20,773 nucleotides of DNA from the NCBI RefSeq assembly GCF_937877005.1, contig NZ_CALEFV010000249.1, positions 1 through 20,773 of the forward strand. Direction: 5' to 3'. The notes beneath the pieces were generated by a model. It saw nothing but the letters and a program-made list of their open reading frames with translations. It did no database searches and was not told where the DNA came from. Below are positions 15,448 through 20,773 of this stretch, piece by piece (the stretch's first letter is position 1; each line of letters opens with the position of its first letter). The stretch comes from an uncultured Fibrobacter sp. (GTDB lineage: Bacteria; Fibrobacterota; Fibrobacteria; Fibrobacterales; Fibrobacteraceae). The translations under genes were made by a program, and so were the position numbers.

Positions 15448-15774
15448 CTAACCACCCGACAATTTTACCGTAAAACCCGCTTTTTCGAGTTCCGCCTTAA
15501 TAACATTGCGCTTGTCACCCTGAATTTCAATATTGAAATCCTTGACAGAACCGCCCACACCACACTTCTGCTTTAGGCGACGGGCAAATTCCTTGAGAGC
15601 ATCCTCGTCAAGCGGAACACCCGTCACGACACTCGCCATTTTACCACCTCCAAGCCTCTTCAACTGAATGCGAACGACACCATCGCCCTTTGGACGTTCC
15701 GCCTTCGCTTTTTCTTCCTTGATTCGGCCGACACCTGTCGAATATACTAGCGTAGAGCGTTCCTCAATACCCAT
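15448..15774 (-). CDS. yciH: SUI1/eIF1-like translation factor YciH
   Basis: This 108-residue basic protein belongs to the SUI1 (eIF1/YciH) family. E. coli YciH influences start-codon fidelity and initiation on the 30S subunit. The SUI1 core occupies about residues 32-106: VVRIQLKRLGGGKMASVVTG (33-52), KEFARRLKQKCGVGGSVKDF (61-80), IEIQGDKRNVIKAELEKAGF (82-101). The CGVGGSVK loop and IEIQGD strand are family hallmarks. The N-terminus ERSTLVYSTGVG also matches bacterial members. AAAGGA (minus strand, 15780-15785) sits 5 bases before the ATG, inside the end of aas, and only one base separates the aas stop from this start, so the two are probably coupled. No functional link to phospholipid repair is known. 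Confidence 0.93.
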   Translation of the reverse strand: MGIEERSTLVYSTGVGRIKEEKAKAERPKGDGVVRIQLKRLGGGKMASVVTGVPLDEDALKEFARRLKQKCGVGGSVKDFNIEIQGDKRNVIKAELEKAGFTVKLSGG

Positions 15775-15775
15775 A

Positions 15776-18700
15776 TCAGTCCTTTTTCAGGTTTAACTTT
15801 TCTATAGCGAGCTTTTTACCGGTCTGGAAGTCCGACTTACCGGAACCGAGTTTCGGCAAGTCGTCAAGCTTGACCACATAGGAAGGCACCATGAGCGGTG
15901 GAAGTCCTACCTGGCGAAGACGATCGCGAGCTTCATCTTCGGTAATATCACCTGCAAACAGAAGCGCAATCTTTTCACCCTTGCTTCCATCAGGGACTGC
16001 AACCGTGAAATGATCAATCCCTTCAAAATAGGGCGTTTCAGAAATTTTGAAATCGACAGAACCAAGACTCACCATTTCGCCGCCAAGCTTCGCGAAACGG
16101 CTATAGCGGTCCACGATGGTCAAGTAGCCGTCCTCGTCGACATGCCCCTTGTCTCCTGTCTTGTACCAACGCTTTCCGTTGATTACGACAATCGCCTGCG
16201 CCGTCTTTTCGGGATTCTTGAGATACCCCTTCATAATCTGGGCACCCCCGGTCAGGATCAGGCCATCCTCGCCCACCGGGAGTTCCTCGAGCGTATCGGG
16301 ATCAACAATACGGAATTGCGTTCCCGGAAGCGGAGCCCCCACGGTACCGGGCTTATTGCCCTGCAGAACGGTCTTGTAGTCGTCCATGAGAACATCCTTC
16401 GTATTCACGGCAGACACGGGCGTCGTTTCGGTACAACCAAAGCCTTCGAATATTTCAAGTTTGAACTTGGTTCTGTAGAGTTGACGCACATCTTCGCGGA
16501 TCTTTTCTGCACCTGCATAAATGGCGCGCACATGCGAGAACATCAACGGATGCACATGCTTGCTCATGCCCCACATGCGCAGGAACGTGCCCGTCGCCAC
16601 GAGGAAGGTGACCTTGAATTCCGCACACACGCGACCAACAAGTTTCGCATCAGTCGGGTCGGGGCAAGTTACAACCGGAATTCCTTCCACAAGACACAAC
16701 ATGGTCGTAATCGAGAAACCAAACGCATGGAATAACGGCAGTAGACCAAGGAATACATCTTCGTGACATGGATTCAGCGCACTCTCACACTGCTTGATAT
16801 TGCCCATCAGGTTGAAGTGAGTCAGTTCCACACCTTTCGGGTTTCCTTCTGAACCGGAACTGAAAATCACCGTCGCCACGTCATCCAGGGAAACCTTCTT
16901 GAAGAACCTCTTTTCAAGATACCATGCTGGCAGGAAAGCCACCCTGATAAAGTTCACGATCAGCGTACGCTTCGAAAGCAAGCCTTTGAGGTCTTCCATG
17001 TAATAGATTTTATACTTGCTCAGAAGCTTGTCCATATCCAACCCCTTCTGCTTCAGCTTCTCGACAAAGACCTTTGCCGTAATGATGGTCTTCACGTCGG
17101 CAATATCGCAGCAGTAGTCCATGACTTCCGGAGTATTGGTATAATTCAGGTTGTATACCGTACGTCCCCGAATTAGACAAGCAAGGTTCACGATAATCCC
17201 CGGTCCCGAGGGCGGAATCAATATACCGACCCGTTGCTCACCGGCAGTAAGCTTATCAATAATCTTTGCAAACGAAAGTGCCGCCGTAGCAAGAGAATAG
17301 CCAGATAGGTGCTTGCCATCGGGACTGTAGACCGAAGGACCACTACCGACATGCTTTGCCGTACGAATCCACGCCGATGCGACAGGACGAAGTTTTCGGA
17401 TAAATGAAGACCATGCCGTAATAGAAAGTTCCTGCACAGCACGCTTTACCTGCACCGCATCGTTATCGATCGGCAAAGGTTCTCCAAAAGCAACCGTCAC
17501 GATGCGTCCACCACTACGCACCAGATCTTTGAAGCCCGCTTCGGCCATGGAATAGCTACTTCCCCAAAGCCCCTGCACATAGAACGGCAACAAAGTTACA
17601 TTCGGGACATCCTTAACCGCCGAAGAATAATCCAGGCGGAAACGATTCATATTACCCGTCGAAGTCATCACATTCTCGGGAAACACGACAACCGCCTCAC
17701 CACGCATCAAGGCCTCATGAGCCTTCTGCATCGCTTTCTCCGGTTTCGCAATATCCAAATCGATCGTATTCATCTGGCTCAAAAGAAGCCTGACATACCA
17801 TTTTTCAAAGGGACGGCGAGTGATTACAAAACGCATCGGCCGCGGGCTCGCCATCTGAATCAGAGCCCAGTCGATATATGAAATGTGGTTGCCGACCAAA
17901 AGGACCGGTCCTTCCCACGGAATATTATCGACCCCCGTCACCTGGAACTTGTAATGAATCGAGAGTGTCGATCGCAGAATCTGGCGCAGCAAGGTTTGAG
18001 GCATGGCCCAAATAGCCCAAATGGTTCCTGCAACACAGACTATACCCAAGATGAAGAAAAGATCCATTCGACCGAAGCTCAAATAATTGAGAGCAAACAC
18101 CAGCAATAGGTCAAAAGCGATAACGCACGCGTTCTGTACCGCACTACTAATCGAAAGAACATGTCCCGCCGAACGGGGCTTCGTATTGTAAAGCAGCATG
18201 GAGAGCATCGGTAGCGCATAAAGGCCTCCACAGGCCCCCAAAAGAGCAAAGGCAATCGAATTGTATGGTCTCGGAATAAATGGAATCACGAAAATAAGAA
18301 CCGCAGCTCCAGCCGTTCCCAGCGGAACAAGCCCCATCTCTATAAAGTCCTTCGACATGCGCATTGCATAGTAGAATCCAAAAACAAGGCCAACAAATGT
18401 ACCGACAATTGCGTAATTGACCATGCTGTCCTGATGGAAGAGCGAACCGGAGCCAAACATTTCCTGAATGACAAACAACAACAGGAATATCATGACCCAG
18501 AACATCGAGAGACCGATAATGGACTGCCTTAGCGCACGATTCTTCCAAGCCTTCTGGAACTTACGGCGTGTAAATCCCAAATTATAGTAGCGTTTCCACG
18601 GGAACTTCATTCCGGCATCGTAGCTACCGATTGAAGGAAGCCCGAGCGAAAAAAGAAGTCCCACAACTTCGACAGCAGCAATCCCGATGACAATCGGAAA

Positions 18701-19228
18701 AACGCTTGACAGCAGCGGAAGCACCTCGAGGGTCTGTGCGGCGTAACATTCAAAAGCGAACGCGGTTGCTGCGGCACCAAAAAATAGGCTCAGGAAAGTC
18801 ACAATACTGAGCCAACCGGCACCATATGTCAGACGGGTCACCCCAACCAATTCTTTGAGGAAACCATTCTTCGCTGGTGAAAGGAATGTCTGCAAAACAA
18901 AGAAAAGGGCGGCAGCGACAAATATAAGAGCAAGGCATCCCTTGTAAATACCTCCGGCAAGCAATAGAAACACCGGCAACATAAGAAGTGAAAGGAGCCT
19001 AAGCAGTTTCTCCTTCGGATACTTGTCCGAAAAATACCCCGCCGGCGTAATCAACAGGATTCCGGGCAGCAGAACGAGCAGATGTATCACCAAAAAATTC
19101 GGGTCATGTGTATTGAAGAGGCGAAGTCGGCCGAGAACCAGTTCCATCAGGGAAACAATGGCCGTTGTTGCAAACACCTGGCTAAATACTACGCCATAAA
19201 AAGAAAATAGGCCTTTATTTTTTTTCAT
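15776..19228 (-). CDS. aas: MFS-PlsC-acyl-ACP synthetase fusion (LplT-Aas type lysophospholipid repair protein)
   Basis: From the ATG at 19228 this is 1150 residues with three joined parts. Residues about 5-410 form a 12-helix MFS transporter like LplT, which flips lysophospholipids inward. Residues about 420-625 are a PlsC-type acyltransferase with NHISYID (447-453, HX4D at His448/Asp453) and FPEN (516-519, in place of the common FPEG). Residues about 640-1150 are an AMP-forming acyl-ACP synthetase with IFSSGSEGNPKGV (788-800), FEGFGCTETTP, YKTGD (1022-1026) and the catalytic Lys1131 in GSGKSDF. Together they import, activate and reacylate 2-acyl-lysophospholipids at the inner membrane. In E. 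coli LplT and Aas are separate; fusions are known in other bacteria. An upstream in-frame ATG at 19288 abuts the terminator T-run and adds no plausible sequence, so 19228 was chosen, with GGA at about 7 bases. Confidence 0.92.
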   Translation of the reverse strand: MKKNKGLFSFYGVVFSQVFATTAIVSLMELVLGRLRLFNTHDPNFLVIHLLVLLPGILLITPAGYFSDKYPKEKLLRLLSLLMLPVFLLLAGGIYKGCLALIFVAAALFFVLQTFLSPAKNGFLKELVGVTRLTYGAGWLSIVTFLSLFFGAAATAFAFECYAAQTLEVLPLLSSVFPIVIGIAAVEVVGLLFSLGLPSIGSYDAGMKFPWKRYYNLGFTRRKFQKAWKNRALRQSIIGLSMFWVMIFLLLFVIQEMFGSGSLFHQDSMVNYAIVGTFVGLVFGFYYAMRMSKDFIEMGLVPLGTAGAAVLIFVIPFIPRPYNSIAFALLGACGGLYALPMLSMLLYNTKPRSAGHVLSISSAVQNACVIAFDLLLVFALNYLSFGRMDLFFILGIVCVAGTIWAIWAMPQTLLRQILRSTLSIHYKFQVTGVDNIPWEGPVLLVGNHISYIDWALIQMASPRPMRFVITRRPFEKWYVRLLLSQMNTIDLDIAKPEKAMQKAHEALMRGEAVVVFPENVMTSTGNMNRFRLDYSSAVKDVPNVTLLPFYVQGLWGSSYSMAEAGFKDLVRSGGRIVTVAFGEPLPIDNDAVQVKRAVQELSITAWSSFIRKLRPVASAWIRTAKHVGSGPSVYSPDGKHLSGYSLATAALSFAKIIDKLTAGEQRVGILIPPSGPGIIVNLACLIRGRTVYNLNYTNTPEVMDYCCDIADVKTIITAKVFVEKLKQKGLDMDKLLSKYKIYYMEDLKGLLSKRTLIVNFIRVAFLPAWYLEKRFFKKVSLDDVATVIFSSGSEGNPKGVELTHFNLMGNIKQCESALNPCHEDVFLGLLPLFHAFGFSITTMLCLVEGIPVVTCPDPTDAKLVGRVCAEFKVTFLVATGTFLRMWGMSKHVHPLMFSHVRAIYAGAEKIREDVRQLYRTKFKLEIFEGFGCTETTPVSAVNTKDVLMDDYKTVLQGNKPGTVGAPLPGTQFRIVDPDTLEELPVGEDGLILTGGAQIMKGYLKNPEKTAQAIVVINGKRWYKTGDKGHVDEDGYLTIVDRYSRFAKLGGEMVSLGSVDFKISETPYFEGIDHFTVAVPDGSKGEKIALLFAGDITEDEARDRLRQVGLPPLMVPSYVVKLDDLPKLGSGKSDFQTGKKLAIEKLNLKKD

Positions 19229-19237
19229 ACAGACATC

Positions 19238-19268
19238 CAAAGTCTCGGACAAAAATAATCTTTTCAAG
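19238..19268 (-). promoter_or_regulatory. Candidate promoter for aas-yciH
   Basis: On the minus strand CTTGAAA (19262-19268) is followed after exactly 16 bases by AGACTTTG (19238-19245). The spacing and both blocks echo the rpsT candidate at 80-110 (CTTGAAA-N16-TAACTTTG). It lies between the upstream terminator and the ATG at 19228, where a promoter is needed. The -10/-7 block lacks the TA of the consensus, and the transcript leader would be very short (about 5 bases), so the site is uncertain. Confidence 0.33.
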
Positions 19269-19291
19269 CCCTCGCAGGGAGTCCTCATAAT

Positions 19292-19324
19292 AAAAAAAAG
19301 GTCCCAGATGACATCTGGGACCTT
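19292..19324 (-). terminator. Rho-independent terminator of the large surface-protein gene
   Basis: AAGGTCCCAGATG (19298-19310) and CATCTGGGACCTT (19312-19324) form a perfect 13-bp stem around one central base (in practice a 3-5 base loop). An A8 run (19292-19299) gives a U-tract in the minus-strand transcript. The stem starts 15 bases after the stop at 19339-19341. This is the clearest terminator in the window and separates the surface-protein gene from aas. Confidence 0.93.
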
Positions 19325-19338
19325 AGATTAATTTTTGA

Positions 19339-20773
19339 TTACTTTTCGCGCGGACGCTTATAACCGAAAGGCTTCAGCAAGTCGTCATCAGACTTGATCA
19401 CATCGCCCTTCTTCTTGCCCGTTGCGTCCTTCACCGGCGGCAAGGTGCAGCGGAGTTCCGAACGGATCTTAGCCTGAACCTTGTACAGGTAAGCGCCCGT
19501 TGCATAGAGGCGACCGTCTTCGGTACGCATATTGCCGTCCTTACCAGGCTTCATTTCAAAGAACATCTGGAGCATACCAGCTTCGTTCGGGTAGGTCGGA
19601 TCGTTCAGGTCCTGCGTGAAGCTGAAGTAATCTACGAAGCTACCCAGAGAAGTGTAAATCCAAATATGCACATCCATCTTGGAGCGGTACAGGTTCATGT
19701 TCTCCATGTCGCTCGTAATCTTGAAACCGTCTTCGCAGTACGTATCGACGAATTCTTCAACAGTAATCTTTTCACTGTTGTCGGCATCAACACCATCGAG
19801 CGGGACAAGCCCATCGGAGCTCAACAGATCATCCATCGTGGCAAGGCCACCCACATCACTCACGGACGGGAGCTTGACATCGAGTGCAAGCGTCGGGCCA
19901 AGGTGTTTGGCACCCGTCACGCCAGGATACGGAGTCTCACCGCTACCCTTCTTAGTCTTGAAGGAGCCTCCAATAAGAGTTTCAACTTCGGTATCCGTCG
20001 AGGGATTACGAATACTGACTGCAAATGTCTGACCCTCAACCGGCGGATTCTCGGCATAGTACTCTTCGACCTTCTCCGGAGTCATCTCGGTTACGGGCTG
20101 TTCGACAGAGATATCGACATTCTTGCCGTCCTTCATCACAACGAACACCGTATCCGAAGCTTCGTTACCGGCCTTGTCGCGATAGAAGCGGACAATGACA
20201 TTAGCGCCCTTTTCAAGACCCTGAACCGTCAGGGTATCCTGTTCTTCACCGTTAACAGTCCAAACCACGTTCACGAAATTGGAACGAATAACACTACCAT
20301 CTTCAGGCGACAGAATCTTTACAGACGGTCCAACCTGGTCAAGCACAATGTAGACAGACTGAGTTGCCGCATTGCCATACTTGTTCACGTAGGTGTAGGA
20401 CACGGTGTAACCCTTGTCGCCTTCGGCATTGGTCACCATGGAGCCCTTTTCGTCTACAGCGTAGGTCACGACCACCGTATTGTGAGAAGCATCTTCGTAT
20501 TCATAGGTAACCTGGTAACGAGCGACATCCGAAGACTTGCCATTCTTCTTGTCCTTGGAAGCGGACTTCGAAGCGGCGGATTCGGTCATCAGATTGCCCG
20601 AGGCATCCTGAACCAGCACAGCACCCGTCACGGCATCGGCCTGGTAAGAAACCTTGACCATCTTGCCGTCAATGACGGTATTGTAGCTCACCGTGATGAC
20701 TTCGATCGAGTCAACCTTACCCTTTTCATTGATAACGGCGGTCTTGACCACGTCACCCTTGAGGTCGGTCTTG
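19339..20773 (-). CDS. Large Ig-like surface protein, C-terminal part (5' end outside window)
   Basis: The frame is open to the right edge (K-T-D-L-K-G-D precedes the Val codon at 20749-20751), so at least 477 residues are seen and the start is outside. Counting from that Val, residues about 15-140 hold three related beta-rich units of the form VxYxYxDxxxNxVxVxYxVDxxG. An Ig-like unit follows (143-206, PSVKILSPEDGSVI...VRFYRDKAGNEASDTVFVV). An EF-hand-like loop is at 322-334 (D-A-D-N-S-E-K-I-T-V-E-E-F). A FlgD-like Ig domain (about 355-430) has HIWIYTSLGSFV and DGRLYATGAYLYKV, then a basic tail ending YKRPREK. The FlgD-like end resembles C-terminal domains of proteins sent through type IX secretion, which suggests a surface or adhesin-type protein. 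Exact function is unknown. Gene ends in the terminator at 19292-19324. Confidence 0.8.
   Translation of the reverse strand, partial: KTDLKGDVVKTAVINEKGKVDSIEVITVSYNTVIDGKMVKVSYQADAVTGAVLVQDASGNLMTESAASKSASKDKKNGKSSDVARYQVTYEYEDASHNTVVVTYAVDEKGSMVTNAEGDKGYTVSYTYVNKYGNAATQSVYIVLDQVGPSVKILSPEDGSVIRSNFVNVVWTVNGEEQDTLTVQGLEKGANVIVRFYRDKAGNEASDTVFVVMKDGKNVDISVEQPVTEMTPEKVEEYYAENPPVEGQTFAVSIRNPSTDTEVETLIGGSFKTKKGSGETPYPGVTGAKHLGPTLALDVKLPSVSDVGGLATMDDLLSSDGLVPLDGVDADNSEKITVEEFVDTYCEDGFKITSDMENMNLYRSKMDVHIWIYTSLGSFVDYFSFTQDLNDPTYPNEAGMLQMFFEMKPGKDGNMRTEDGRLYATGAYLYKVQAKIRSELRCTLPPVKDATGKKKGDVIKSDDDLLKPFGYKRPREK

Noticed and set aside
16010..16735. 241-codon open frame on the plus strand
   Set aside because: Antisense to the acyl-ACP synthetase domain with all its motifs; His/Arg-rich shadow composition.
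19229..19288. Longer aas product starting at the ATG at 19288
   Set aside because: The extra 20 residues have no Shine-Dalgarno, begin just beside the terminator T-run, and the transporter sequence begins naturally at MKKNKG (19228).

Overview
The window looks like chromosomal DNA from a Fibrobacter-type bacterium (Fibrobacterota). The grounds are a glycoside hydrolase family 9 enzyme, large outer-membrane and surface proteins including one whose C-terminus resembles a FlgD-like/type IX secretion domain, strongly Lys/Glu/Asp-rich proteins, and a possible promoter whose -7 element fits the Bacteroidetes consensus. The genus is an inference; no rRNA or other decisive marker is present. No tRNA, CRISPR array, insertion sequence or prophage was seen, and no gene-free stretch exceeds 300 bases.

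Layout. Bases 1-39 hold the first 13 codons of rpsT (ribosomal protein S20) on the minus strand, diverging from a plus-strand block (141-8242). That block contains a DegT/DnrJ-type aminotransferase, dnaG, sufC, sufD, then after a 62-bp gap ddl, tsaB, rimI and a membrane-anchored DUF218/SanA-like protein. Spacings are mostly under 15 bp or overlapping, so this is probably one or two operons of housekeeping functions: sugar amination, replication priming, Fe-S assembly, peptidoglycan precursor synthesis, and tRNA and protein modification.

From 8277 to the right edge every gene is on the minus strand. In transcription order these are the 3' part of a large Ig-like surface protein (5' end outside the window) closed by a strong intrinsic terminator; an MFS-PlsC-acyl-ACP synthetase fusion (aas) coupled to a YciH/SUI1 gene; a perfect 34-bp palindrome; then a FecR-domain periplasmic protein, a 1034-residue beta-helix plus predicted outer-membrane barrel protein, nfo (endonuclease IV), and a GH9 glycosidase without a signal peptide.

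The most unusual part is the FecR/beta-helix-barrel pair. Its two genes share one base (TGATG) and are probably translationally coupled. Both products appear to be exported, there is no sigma factor nearby, and the barrel family is not one I recognise. It may be an undescribed envelope module. The other points worth following are the GH9 enzyme that appears cytosolic, the sufCD pair with no sufB or sufS beside it, the large palindrome, and a promoter architecture shared by rpsT and aas.
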